From Aquicoccus sp. G2-2 (GTDB lineage Bacteria; Pseudomonadota; Alphaproteobacteria; Rhodobacterales; Rhodobacteraceae): a stretch of DNA of 64,000 nt. The notes beneath the pieces are model-generated. The model did no database searches. It was given only the letters and a program-made list of their open reading frames with translations, and was not told the origin of the DNA. Position 1 is the first letter of the stretch. Each line of letters begins with the position of its first letter. The stretch lies in NCBI RefSeq assembly GCF_034555965.1, contig NZ_JAYDCK010000003.1, forward strand, positions 1,488,001-1,552,000, written 5' to 3'. Both the position numbers and the translations under genes were made by a program. Below are positions 1-8,839 of this stretch, piece by piece.

Positions 1-3000
1 AAAGCCGGAAACGGGCATCTATATCATTGAACAATATACCAGTGCCCGAAAGCTGATCGAGCAAACCCACCACGCTGATCGCATTGAGCAACTCCGCCAT
101 CGCAGGCGCTTTGCGCAACCGAACTTTCTTTGCTTTCAATGTGCCATCAAAAATACCTGTGCCGACACTCGGCAGAAGCGTCAGATCCAAATCTCCACCA
201 TGTGCATTTTCAAGCAACCCCGCCGCCCGGAAGACGCTGCCCGCATCTTTTGACAGGATGCGAAACGCACTTCGTCCGCCCTTCGGCACCACCCGCCCGG
301 TAACTGCGGCACTGCCATTCACCTTACCCGCAAAACTGCCGTCCATCCCTTTCGCAGTGCTGAATTCACCGCGAAACCCGGTAAGCGCGATTGAGTTCGT
401 AATTTTCAGCCGATCAACCGCAACCGAAAGTGGCCCGCCGCTCGCGCCTCCGGTAGCACCACTGCCGGTGCCGCTGCCAATCTCGGTCTGGCTCAGATCA
501 ACCGTGCCGCCACTGACCTGCACGGCGGGCGAACGCCCCGCGCCGCGCCCGGTCAGCGTCACCTTGCTGTCAAGCCAACTGCCCACCCGCACCCGGTCAA
601 ATACCGCCTGCCGAAATACCCCGCCCTGCCCCAGATCAAGCCGCCCCGTGGCCTTCAAACCCGGCGCATCAAGCGCGATATGATTCACCTCCACCGGTTC
701 CCCCAATGTGCCTGACACATCAAGCGTGCCGCGCGTTGCACCAGACATCGCCCAGCTGATCGGCACGATCCGCAGCCCCACACCGGAAAGGTCAGAGTGC
801 AGCGTAAACTTGGGCCGTGTGCCGCGCCTGAAATCAATCTGCACCGCTCCGCGCCCCTTGCCGGAAACGCTGCCGTTTGGAAGACCAAGCTTGAACTCAT
901 CAACAAACCGCTGAGACAACTCAACCGTTCCCTTCACCTGCGACACCCCGCCGCCGTCCGGTCCTAGCGGGGCCGAAAACGTGCCCGAAACCGGCACCGC
1001 ATCCAACATGCCCTCGCCTTCGATATGCAAATGTTTCGGCGTCGCCGTCACCGCAAGCGCAGGCGCACTCAGCACCCGTCCGGGAACCAGCGTTTCACTG
1101 CGCACGCCGCTCAATTTTGCCTTGGCATCAAACTCTATATCCTCAAACGGCACCTTATTCTTCATCGGGAAGTTGATCCGCCCCGTCGCTTTGACTTGCC
1201 CCTCCGACAGCGTTGGCTTTAACCCTGATTTCGACAGAAAATGAAATGGCGCACGGTCCAACAACGTCAGTGCGGCGGTAATTGTGCTGCGGGTGGAAAG
1301 ATCAACCTGCGCCGGGGCTTGCTTGATACGCACATCCGGCACAGTGAAAACCGTGCCGGTAATGTCCACCGCGCCGCCTTGTGCCGCATCTACATGACCG
1401 GCCTCTGCAACAACGGTAAAGCGGTTCTTGAACAAGGTGGCATGGCCGCGCCCATCCTCGATCGGGGGCATCGCCTTCATGAAAAGCGTGTGCAGTTTCT
1501 CGAACTCGAAACCAAGATACATCACCGGCTTATGCTCCGGCTCCGAGCGCAGGCCGATCTGGATATTGGTCATCACCCCATCAAGAATATTCGTTTCCAC
1601 CCATTTGCGGGTGTTCGGCACAAGACTCTTCGGCCAAAGCTGCAACAGCCGTTCCGGCCCCATTTTATTGAGGCCGCCCGTCACGCTCAAATCCCACCCC
1701 TTCGGCTCCGCCCGCAATTCGCCCCTCATATCAAGCCGGCTCGCACCATCGTTCAGGGTCATTTCGCCCAAGGAAAGCCGGAATGGATTAAGCTGTAATC
1801 GCGTGGCCATCGTGGCATTGGAAAACGTGATCGGCTGAGGATAAAGATGCATCGGGTTGGCCTTGATCTCGCTCACCCGCATCTGTGACACGAACTCCTC
1901 CGGCAGTCCGTTCTTCAGCGCCCCCATCGTGACTTTACCGTCCGCCTTGATGGCTCCCCAGGCACTATCAATCGACAATTCGTCAAACTGCATCGTCTGG
2001 GTATCGGGCAGGTAGGTGAAATAGCTGCGCGCCGAACGGAACGGGATTGGCTCAGTTTCCTCGGTCGGCTGCAACACGCCCTTCCCGATCCGAAGCGTTG
2101 CCGACAATGGCCCAAGTTTGCCCGATGCATCGGTTCCGCCTCTCAACGCGCCGGAAATCTTGGCGCGCAACACGTTGAGCCACAACAGCGAGGCCGACTG
2201 CACCGCAATATCACTTGCAGGCACGTCCGAAAAATTCATCCCGAACGTCGCTTGGGGCGAACCGATAAGGCTCTCATAGGTCAACTCGATCGTTGCCGCA
2301 GAAGCACCGCCACTCAGGAGCGATAAATCGCCGCGAATGGTCAGATCGTCACCTGCCCGTGTTACGGCCACTCGCCCGCCATCCACGGTCCAGGCCCGCC
2401 CGGCGCGTGCATCCTCATAGCGGATGGTCAACCCATCAGCCGACAAGCTCTTCAAATCCGCCAACGCAGGGGTGACAAGCGCGCGGTCGGCCTCCTCGAT
2501 CAATTCAACGAAACTCGCTGCGGCCCTGCCCGACGAATCAGTCCCCCCAAAACTCAACTCGACATTTCCCGAAACATCCCGACGCAAGACAAGCTGCGCA
2601 CCGCTCAGCCAGATATGCGCTGGCTGAACCTTGCCGCTCAACAACGGCCTAAGCGCCAGCGTGCCAACCAAATCCGAAAGGGTCACCACATGACGCCCAT
2701 CAAGATCGGCAATCTCTACATCGCGCAGCTTTACCCGTGGGTGCCAACCCGGTTCCATTATGAAGCTCAAGTGCCCCAGGGCGATCCGCGCGCCACCAAG
2801 CCGCTGATTGACCTGCGCCTCAATCCGGGTTTTCAGCCAACCCGGTGCCTCAATCGGCCGCCCCACCGCAATCAATCCGGCAACGCCCAAGCCCACCGCC
2901 AGCACTATCACGAGCAGACCTATGTATAGAACCGCGCGTCGCCAGCGTCGGCGCTTGGGTGGGTGCCCGGCACTCTTGCGCTCGCGCGCCTCTTCTGGCG

Positions 3001-3133
3001 TTTCAGACACCTCCACATCCGCCGATTCGTCAGACGAGTCAGCGGCAGGGGGCTTTTCCGCCACATGCGGATCCAATGCGTCATCGGCTGAAGCAGACAC
3101 AGGGGCAGACTCTTCGTTGTTGCTGTCGCTCAT
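1..3133 (-). CDS. AsmA/YhdP-type large envelope protein, 3' end outside window
   Basis: An uninterrupted minus-strand frame starts with ATG at 3131-3133 and runs off the left edge, giving at least 1,044 codons. The N-terminus is acidic and Ser/Ala-rich (about residues 1-60), followed by an Arg/Lys cluster and one membrane segment at about residues 68-92 (motif YIGLLVIVLAVGLGVAGLIAV). The rest is beta-rich, with repeated Asp/Gly/Leu turns, as in AsmA_2/DUF3971 (YhdP-like) proteins. That family spans the periplasm and is implicated in phospholipid transport to the outer membrane; this function is taken from the family, not seen here. It is divergent from bcp. The C-terminal AsmA_2 part would lie near and beyond base 1. 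An alternative label is DUF3971 domain protein. Confidence 0.85.
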   Translation of the reverse strand, partial: MSDSNNEESAPVSASADDALDPHVAEKPPAADSSDESADVEVSETPEEARERKSAGHPPKRRRWRRAVLYIGLLVIVLAVGLGVAGLIAVGRPIEAPGWLKTRIEAQVNQRLGGARIALGHLSFIMEPGWHPRVKLRDVEIADLDGRHVVTLSDLVGTLALRPLLSGKVQPAHIWLSGAQLVLRRDVSGNVELSFGGTDSSGRAAASFVELIEEADRALVTPALADLKSLSADGLTIRYEDARAGRAWTVDGGRVAVTRAGDDLTIRGDLSLLSGGASAATIELTYESLIGSPQATFGMNFSDVPASDIAVQSASLLWLNVLRAKISGALRGGTDASGKLGPLSATLRIGKGVLQPTEETEPIPFRSARSYFTYLPDTQTMQFDELSIDSAWGAIKADGKVTMGALKNGLPEEFVSQMRVSEIKANPMHLYPQPITFSNATMATRLQLNPFRLSLGEMTLNDGASRLDMRGELRAEPKGWDLSVTGGLNKMGPERLLQLWPKSLVPNTRKWVETNILDGVMTNIQIGLRSEPEHKPVMYLGFEFEKLHTLFMKAMPPIEDGRGHATLFKNRFTVVAEAGHVDAAQGGAVDITGTVFTVPDVRIKQAPAQVDLSTRSTITAALTLLDRAPFHFLSKSGLKPTLSEGQVKATGRINFPMKNKVPFEDIEFDAKAKLSGVRSETLVPGRVLSAPALAVTATPKHLHIEGEGMLDAVPVSGTFSAPLGPDGGGVSQVKGTVELSQRFVDEFKLGLPNGSVSGKGRGAVQIDFRRGTRPKFTLHSDLSGVGLRIVPISWAMSGATRGTLDVSGTLGEPVEVNHIALDAPGLKATGRLDLGQGGVFRQAVFDRVRVGSWLDSKVTLTGRGAGRSPAVQVSGGTVDLSQTEIGSGTGSGATGGASGGPLSVAVDRLKITNSIALTGFRGEFSTAKGMDGSFAGKVNGSAAVTGRVVPKGGRSAFRILSKDAGSVFRAAGLLENAHGGDLDLTLLPSVGTGIFDGTLKAKKVRLRKAPAMAELLNAISVVGLLDQLSGTGILFNDIDARFRL

Positions 3134-3265
3134 ATCGCCTGACTGCCGCTCGTTCTGCCCATTCCGGGCATTTGCCACCCGGCCCGCCTACATGTGGCCG
3201 GTTCTATTTCTGCTCCCTGCACCCTATTATGAAACCAATTCTCCATAAATGCCAAGGAACAGCCC

Positions 3266-3727
3266 ATGTCCGATTTACCCCGCACCGCACCCGATTTCTC
3301 ACTGCCCAGCGACAGGTCGGGCGAAATCACCCTCTCCGCCCTCGCCCCGGCGCCGGTGGTGCTGTTCTTCTACCCAAAGGACAACACCTCTGGCTGCACC
3401 AAGGAAGCCATCGGCTTTTCCGCCCTTAAAGCGGAATTCGACGCACTCGGCATCCAAATTTTCGGCATCTCCAAGGACAGCGTGAAAAGCCATGCCCGTT
3501 TTCGTGAGAAACAAGCGCTGACCATCGGTCTGCTGTCGGATGAACACGGCACCACCTGCGAAGACTATGGCGTCTGGCAGGAAAAGCAGATGTATGGCCG
3601 CACATTCATGGGCATTGTCCGCTCCACCTTTCTGATTGATCACTCCGGGCAAATCGTTGCCGAATGGCGCAAGGTAAAGGTCGATGGCCACGCGCAAGCC
3701 GTGCTCGACGCGGCGAAAGCCCTCTGA
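3266..3727 (+). CDS. bcp: Peroxiredoxin, BCP/PrxQ type
   Basis: A 153-residue thioredoxin-fold peroxidase that reduces hydrogen peroxide and organic hydroperoxides in the cytoplasm. The peroxidatic cysteine is Cys44 in the motif PKDNTSGCTKEA. The atypical resolving Cys normally found five residues later is absent (Ile49), so the enzyme is probably 1-Cys or uses Cys98 (motif GTTCEDYGVW). Length matches the BCP family. The stop codon is immediately followed by the ATG of the DUF455 gene, so the two are very likely co-transcribed. Confidence 0.93.
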   Translation: MSDLPRTAPDFSLPSDRSGEITLSALAPAPVVLFFYPKDNTSGCTKEAIGFSALKAEFDALGIQIFGISKDSVKSHARFREKQALTIGLLSDEHGTTCEDYGVWQEKQMYGRTFMGIVRSTFLIDHSGQIVAEWRKVKVDGHAQAVLDAAKAL

Positions 3728-4567
3728 ATGACTGAAACACTCGCTGAAATGGCCGTCGCAGTCCTCACCTGCGCCGATGGTCGGGCCAAGACCGCGCTCA
3801 GCCATGCATATGTCGCCCGTTGGCGGGCCGCCCGCGCGGCGGGAAATACTTTGCCGATCGGTCAGGCCACGCCGCCGTTGCGACCGGCGCGCCCGGAACA
3901 ACCAGAACTGCGTGATCCGCGCGATGTCCCGCGCCGCCGCCCCGGCAGCCCACAGGGCCGCATAGCCCTTCTGCACGCCGTGGCACATATCGAACTGAAC
4001 GCGGTCGATCTCCATTGGGATATGATTGCGCGCTTCACCAATGTCAAAATGCCCATCGGGTTTTATGATGACTGGATAAAGGCCGCAGATGAAGAATCAA
4101 AACATTTCAACCTGATGTGCGACTGTCTTGAGGCTCATGACAGCCACTATGGCGCCCTGCCCGCCCACGCAGGCATGTGGCGTGCAGCAGAAGACACAGC
4201 GGAAGACATCATGGGGCGCCTCGCCGTCGTGCCAATGGTGCTGGAAGCGCGCGGACTCGATGTTACCCCCGGCATGATCAAGGTGTTCCAAAATGCCGAT
4301 GATGCTCAAACCGTCAGCGCATTAGAGACAATCTACGCCGAGGAGGTTGCTCATGTGGCCTACGGCTCAAAATGGTTCCACTTCCTTTGCGGCCGTTTCG
4401 ACATAGACCCGAAAGATGAATTCCATCGTCTCGTCAGGCATTACTTTCACGGCAGCCTGAAGCCTCCCTTCAACGACGAGAAGCGCGCCGAGGCCGGATT
4501 ACCACCTGATTTCTACTGGCCGCTCACCGATGAGCCCGCAAAAAATCCCGGTGACACACTTGTGTAA
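3728..4567 (+). CDS. DUF455 ferritin-like domain protein
   Basis: A 279-residue protein of the DUF455 (COG2833) family. Family features are the Pro/Arg-rich segment around residues 48-75 and the helical core with HAVAHIELNAVDLHWDM (about 87-103) and EEVAHVAYGSKWF (about 205-217), which supply Glu/His residues of a ferritin-like di-iron site. The cellular role is not established. Its start codon follows the bcp stop with no spacer, so translational coupling and a link to oxidative or metal stress are inferred. Confidence 0.85.
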   Translation: MTETLAEMAVAVLTCADGRAKTALSHAYVARWRAARAAGNTLPIGQATPPLRPARPEQPELRDPRDVPRRRPGSPQGRIALLHAVAHIELNAVDLHWDMIARFTNVKMPIGFYDDWIKAADEESKHFNLMCDCLEAHDSHYGALPAHAGMWRAAEDTAEDIMGRLAVVPMVLEARGLDVTPGMIKVFQNADDAQTVSALETIYAEEVAHVAYGSKWFHFLCGRFDIDPKDEFHRLVRHYFHGSLKPPFNDEKRAEAGLPPDFYWPLTDEPAKNPGDTLV

Positions 4568-4660
4568 CCTCGTCGCCAAGCCGAAATATCGGCGGATTTT
4601 CGCCAAATCACCCCCTTCTCGGCGGCATCGCAAATCGGCCACGGCCAAATGCCTTGCCCT

Positions 4661-4728
4661 GCTCACACACGCCCGCTAAGCACTTCGGGACGCCCATCTT
4701 GGGGAAGCTCCGGGCGTCCTCGTGTGAG
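4661..4728 (+). other. Stem-loop in leader of the M23 peptidase gene
   Basis: Two nested inverted repeats sit in the 183-base gap before the peptidase gene: an inner pair (4688-4695 with 4712-4719, GGACGCCC/GGGCGTCC) and an outer pair around CTCACAC (from 4662) and GTGTGAG (to 4728). It ends about 20 bases before the start codon. It may be the terminator of the DUF455 operon or a leader structure; no T-run follows, so neither is certain. Confidence 0.4.
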
Positions 4729-4750
4729 ATTGGGAAGAGGAAAAAGACAG

Positions 4751-6088
4751 ATGCGATCACGTCTGGCTATTCGTATTCGTTCGATACTTGAGCGTTTTTT
4801 TCCGGAGCGTCGCGTCTTCTTGCGATCCGATACGGATACCCGTTTCATCCGCCTGCGCCCCGGCGTGCAACTTCTGGGATTTCTCGGCTCCGCTGCCATC
4901 GTCGCTTGGGCAATCATCGCCACCGCCGTCATCTTGATGGATTCAATCGGCTCGGGAAATTACCGCGAACAGGCCAAGCGCGACCAACGTACCTATGAAA
5001 CCCGGCTGAACTTTCTTGCCAGCGAACGCTCCAACCGCGCCGAAGAGGCACTGACCGCTCAGAACCGCTTCAACTCCGCGCTGGGTCAGATCTCCACGAT
5101 GCAATCACAGCTTCTTTCCTCGGAAAACCGTCGCCGCGAGCTGGAAACCGGGATCGAAGTGATTCAGACCACCTTGCGCCGCACCATGAAAGAGCGTGAC
5201 ACAGCGCGCAATGCGCTGGACGAGATGAAAACCGTCATGGACGCGTCTGGAAAGAACCCGCTCTCACCCACGGCAAATCCCGCTGCAGAAGGCACCATCG
5301 CAGCACTCGAAGGTGCCCTATCTGATACCGCCGATGAACGCGATCAGGTCATCGCCAACGCGCAGGATGCAATCCATCAGGCCGATGAAATGGCGCTGCA
5401 GATCAAGCTGATGCAAGATCAAAACGATCAGATCTTCCATCAGCTCGAAGATGCGATGACAATCTCCGTCAAACCACTCGACAAGATGTTCCGGCAGGCC
5501 GGGATGAACACCGACACCCTGCTTAAACAAGTCCGCAAAGGCTATTCCGGTCAAGGTGGCCCGCTCACCCCGCTCACCTTCTCCACCAAGGGAGAAGAGC
5601 TTACCCCGGATACGCTGCGCGCAAATCGCATTCTCAATCAAATGGACCGGCTCAACCTCTATCGCATCGCCGCTACCAAGGCACCTTTTGCGATGCCGCT
5701 TCATTCCACATTCCGCTATTCCGCAAGCTTCGGGTATCGCCGCGATCCCATAACCGGCGGGCGCAGGATGCACAAAGGGGTGGATATGGCCGGCCCCGTC
5801 GGCACCCCTATTTTCTCCACGGCGGATGGCATCGTTACATTTGCCGGCTGGAGCCACGGCTACGGCCGCCTAATCAAGATCCAGCATCAGTTCGGCATCG
5901 AAACCCGCTATGGCCATCTGAACAAAATTCGCGTGAAGACCGGACAAAGGGTCTCGCGCGGGCAGCGGATTGCTGATATGGGAGCGTCCGGACGTGTAAC
6001 CGGCCCCCACCTGCATTACGAAGTACGCATCGGTGGAAACGCCGTGAACCCCATGACCTACATCAAGGCTGCGAACAATGTTTTCTAA
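4751..6088 (+). CDS. M23 family metallopeptidase with coiled coil (peptidoglycan endopeptidase)
   Basis: 445 residues from the ATG at 4751, preferred over the upstream 4649 ATG because GGGAAGAGG lies just before it and the upstream extension is low-complexity. It has a membrane segment at about residues 45-67, a long coiled coil (about 75-240), and a C-terminal LytM/M23 domain. The zinc ligands are visible as His341 and Asp345 (RMHKGVDMAG) and His420-x-His422 (GPHLHYE). Such proteins cleave peptide cross-links in the periplasm. The last 11 bases overlap the bactofilin gene, a pairing known elsewhere, where bactofilins localise M23 hydrolases for cell shape. Confidence 0.93.
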   Translation: MRSRLAIRIRSILERFFPERRVFLRSDTDTRFIRLRPGVQLLGFLGSAAIVAWAIIATAVILMDSIGSGNYREQAKRDQRTYETRLNFLASERSNRAEEALTAQNRFNSALGQISTMQSQLLSSENRRRELETGIEVIQTTLRRTMKERDTARNALDEMKTVMDASGKNPLSPTANPAAEGTIAALEGALSDTADERDQVIANAQDAIHQADEMALQIKLMQDQNDQIFHQLEDAMTISVKPLDKMFRQAGMNTDTLLKQVRKGYSGQGGPLTPLTFSTKGEELTPDTLRANRILNQMDRLNLYRIAATKAPFAMPLHSTFRYSASFGYRRDPITGGRRMHKGVDMAGPVGTPIFSTADGIVTFAGWSHGYGRLIKIQHQFGIETRYGHLNKIRVKTGQRVSRGQRIADMGASGRVTGPHLHYEVRIGGNAVNPMTYIKAANNVF

Positions 6089-6599
6089 GAGCAAAATCAA
6101 CGAGCCCACATCGAAACCCGATACCGCCAAACCCACTGCCGGAGATGCAACCAAGCCCTCCGCCCCTTCAGGTGGCGAGTTCAAATCCTCTTCGGCTCCC
6201 GCCACTCCCAAGGCCAAGCCGCCCGCATCGGTGCTATCTGCTGACCTGCACATTTCCGGCAATATCAAAACGACCGGCGATATTCAGATCGAAGGCATCG
6301 TTGAAGGTGATATCCGTGCCCACCTGCTAACCGTTGGCGAAGGCGCCACCGTCAAGGGGGAGATCATGGCCGATGATGTTGTCGTTAATGGCCGCATCGT
6401 GGGCCGTGTGCGCGGGCTGAAAGTCCGACTGACCTCCACCGCACGGGTTGAAGGCGATATCATCCACAAGACCATCGCGATCGAGTCGGGCGCGCATTTC
6501 GAAGGCTCCGTGCAACGGCAGGACGATCCGCTTTCAACCAGCGGCGGCGGGCAGAAACAAGCGCCCCTTACGCCAAAGCCGGTTACGCCAGCCTCCTGA
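6078..6599 (+). CDS. Bactofilin (polymer-forming cytoskeletal protein)
   Basis: 173 residues with a disordered Pro/Ala/Ser-rich N-terminus (1-48), a right-handed beta-helix core (about 50-150) with repeating six-residue turns such as DIQIEGIVEGDIRA, and a Pro-rich tail. Bactofilins (PF04519) polymerise without nucleotide and scaffold cell-wall enzymes at the inner membrane. The start overlaps the upstream M23 peptidase by 11 bases, so the two are probably translated together and work together on cell shape. Confidence 0.92.
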   Translation: MFSKSKINEPTSKPDTAKPTAGDATKPSAPSGGEFKSSSAPATPKAKPPASVLSADLHISGNIKTTGDIQIEGIVEGDIRAHLLTVGEGATVKGEIMADDVVVNGRIVGRVRGLKVRLTSTARVEGDIIHKTIAIESGAHFEGSVQRQDDPLSTSGGGQKQAPLTPKPVTPAS

Positions 6600-6687
6600 C
6601 AAGGCCAAAGCTGACGACAGCACAGGGGTGCCTGCCCGGCACCCTTGTTTATTTCATGCGGCTTTCAAAACGACGAACAGCGTTGGC

Positions 6688-7272
6688 TCACGCATCCAGT
6701 TCAGCGTCCCAATAAAGAAAATCCATCCAGCTTTCATGCAAATGGTTCGGCGGAAACTTTCGGCCCAGATTGCGGAGCTCTTCTGCCGCCGGCCGCCGCG
6801 GCGGTTTACGCAAGGAAAACCCTGCCCGGCGCAGGCTTTTTGACCCTTTACGCAAATTGCACGGGCTACACGCGGCCACCACGTTTTCCCAACTCGTGAT
6901 GCCCCCGCTGGCGCGCGGGACCACGTGATCGAACGTCAATTCTCCGACCGAGCCGCAATACTGGCAGCAAAATTCGTCCCTCAGAAAAAGATTGAAGCGC
7001 GTGAATGCCACGCGCTTCCTCGGTTTTACATAATCTTTTAAAACCACCACCGAGGGCACGCGCATCTCGGTGCTCGGGCTTCGCACGATGTGGTCATATT
7101 CCGCCACGATATCAACCCGGTCGAGCCAGGCCGCCTTCACCGCCTCCTGCCAGGGCCAAAGGCTGAGCGGGTAATAGGAGAGTGGACGATAGTCCGCGTT
7201 CAGCACCAGCGCCGGAAATTGCTTCAACGCCCCCGGTTGCCTGACAAAATCGCTCCTGAAATTCCCGTCCAT
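6688..7272 (-). CDS. HNH endonuclease
   Basis: 194 residues from the ATG at 7272; a GTG at 7290 in the same frame would add six residues. The C-terminal half holds the HNH fold with two CxxC zinc pairs (CQYCG and CSPCN) and the catalytic motif TFDHVVPRASGG, followed by the Asn of SWENVV. This short single-domain HNH family is very conserved in Rhodobacteraceae as a chromosomal gene, not part of a visible restriction or phage locus. Substrate unknown. Confidence 0.87.
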   Translation of the reverse strand: MDGNFRSDFVRQPGALKQFPALVLNADYRPLSYYPLSLWPWQEAVKAAWLDRVDIVAEYDHIVRSPSTEMRVPSVVVLKDYVKPRKRVAFTRFNLFLRDEFCCQYCGSVGELTFDHVVPRASGGITSWENVVAACSPCNLRKGSKSLRRAGFSLRKPPRRPAAEELRNLGRKFPPNHLHESWMDFLYWDAELDA

Positions 7273-7410
7273 CGCGCCTGCGCTTTCCACCTGCGGGCAT
7301 TGCCAATCGCCCTTTTCATTAAAGCGTCACGTCCCTAACCTCTGACTTCAGGCAAACACGTGGCGCGTGCAACACTCATCTCTTGCGCTGCGCTCCTCCC
7401 CAAGCCCGTG

Positions 7411-7441
7411 AGTCAAGTTTTTGGCGGAACGCTTCAGGTTC
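7411..7441. repeat. Partial copy of dispersed intergenic palindrome; otherwise empty gap 7291-7666
   Basis: The 376-base gap between the HNH gene and mltG shows no convincing gene. It contains TTTTTGGCGGAACG followed by TTCAGGTTCA, which matches one arm and the centre (in reverse) of the palindromic elements at 35308-35355 and 41422-41466. It looks like a diverged or rearranged copy. Confidence 0.45.
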
Positions 7442-7666
7442 ACTATATATCGCGGCCCAACGTCGACAAGCCCCACGATGTGCGCACTCTTCGACTGTGA
7501 CAACAGCGTTTCCTCGTCAGCGATTCATACGCGAATACGCCCGCAAATAATTGGAAACACAGAAAAAGCTGACGCGGCCCGCGCCTGACACGGTTGGCAC
7601 AATCCGGCGGGCTCTCTTACGTCTTCCTGCCCGAGGTCCAACATCTTCAGGGAATCATCGCGAAAC

Positions 7667-8836
7667 TCAATCGCCCGTCTGCTGCTGCTCGGCGCGTTCT
7701 TTCTCGATTTTACGCCAGCGTTGGACGTTGGCGTTATGCTCTTTCAGCGTCGCTGCGAACGCATGCCCGCCCGATCCGTCCGCCACGAAGAACAAGTAAT
7801 TTGTATTCGCCGGATGGACCGCCGCCTCGATACTGTCGCTGCCTGGATTAGCGATCGGCGTCGGCGGCAATCCGTCGATCACATAAGTGTTGTAAGGGGT
7901 TTTCTTACGCAATTCGCTCTGCCGCAGCCCACGCCCTAACACGCCCTGCCCATTGGTAATCCCGTAGATCACCGTCGGGTCGGTTTGCAGCCGCATCCCC
8001 TGTTTCAGCCGGTTCTCAAACACGCTCGCCACCTGCGGCCGCTCACCTGCAACGCCGGTTTCCTTCTCGATGATCGATGCCATGATCAGCGCCTCTTCGG
8101 GGGTTTTCAACGGAATATCAGGATCACGCCCTTCCCACGCGGCGGCAAGCCGCGCTTTCTGCGCCTCCTGCATCTTGGCCAGAAGGGTTTCGCGGTCATC
8201 GCCGTTGCGCACCTCATAGCTATCCGGTGCCAGCATTCCTTCAGGCGGGATCTCCTTGATGTCCCCTTTCAGCACGTCAATATCTCCGAGCGCCTCGACA
8301 ATCTGCCAACTGGTCACCCCTTCGGCCATGGCAATGCGATAGCGCGTATCGCCGAGCTTTCGAACCTTCTTGAATTCGTCGGGCGCCGTGTCTTCCGCCG
8401 GATCGAAACTCACCACCTCCACGAAACTGTCGGTCGCGGGGTCAAGCGTGCGCACCTGCACGCCCAAGCGCCGCACACCGATGCGGTAAACCACCTCCGT
8501 GCCACAGGTGCTGGCCCCGCCGCGAGTGATGATATCGACGATATCTTCCATCGAGGCATGTTCGGGCACGAGGAAAGACCCGGCCTTCAGGTGGCCTGAT
8601 TTGTCAACGTAATCCATCCCGATCCGAAACAGCATCCCTGATGAAACCGCGCCTTCCGCTTCAAGCGTTTTCGAGACTTTGGTGACATTGCTACCGCGCT
8701 CCACCCGCAGGCAGATTTGCGCCTTGAGCGGCCCCTCGGCATTATATTGCGACTGCGCCCAAAGGATCAGCCCACCAAGCAAGAAAACGATCACGACCAG
8801 CAATGTGACCGCGTTCGAGGCGAAATGACGCCACAT
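7667..8836 (-). CDS. mltG: Endolytic transglycosylase MltG
   Basis: 389 residues. One N-terminal membrane segment (about residues 8-28, VTLLVVIVFLLGGLILWAQ) and a YceG domain. The catalytic glutamate lies in MASIIEKETGVAGERPQVASVF (cut: IIEKETG), with DPTVIYGI and PYNTYVIDGLPPTPI as further signature stretches. MltG cleaves nascent glycan strands in the periplasm and so sets their length. It begins three bases after the fabF stop, so it is in one operon with fabF, an arrangement common in alphaproteobacteria. Confidence 0.96.
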   Translation of the reverse strand: MWRHFASNAVTLLVVIVFLLGGLILWAQSQYNAEGPLKAQICLRVERGSNVTKVSKTLEAEGAVSSGMLFRIGMDYVDKSGHLKAGSFLVPEHASMEDIVDIITRGGASTCGTEVVYRIGVRRLGVQVRTLDPATDSFVEVVSFDPAEDTAPDEFKKVRKLGDTRYRIAMAEGVTSWQIVEALGDIDVLKGDIKEIPPEGMLAPDSYEVRNGDDRETLLAKMQEAQKARLAAAWEGRDPDIPLKTPEEALIMASIIEKETGVAGERPQVASVFENRLKQGMRLQTDPTVIYGITNGQGVLGRGLRQSELRKKTPYNTYVIDGLPPTPIANPGSDSIEAAVHPANTNYLFFVADGSGGHAFAATLKEHNANVQRWRKIEKERAEQQQTGD

Positions 8837-8839
8837 GGT

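Noticed and set aside
84-3248. Several plus-strand frames opposite the AsmA-type gene
   Set aside because: They are shadows of the continuous minus-strand coding sequence; their translations are rich in Pro/Arg/Ser without family motifs.
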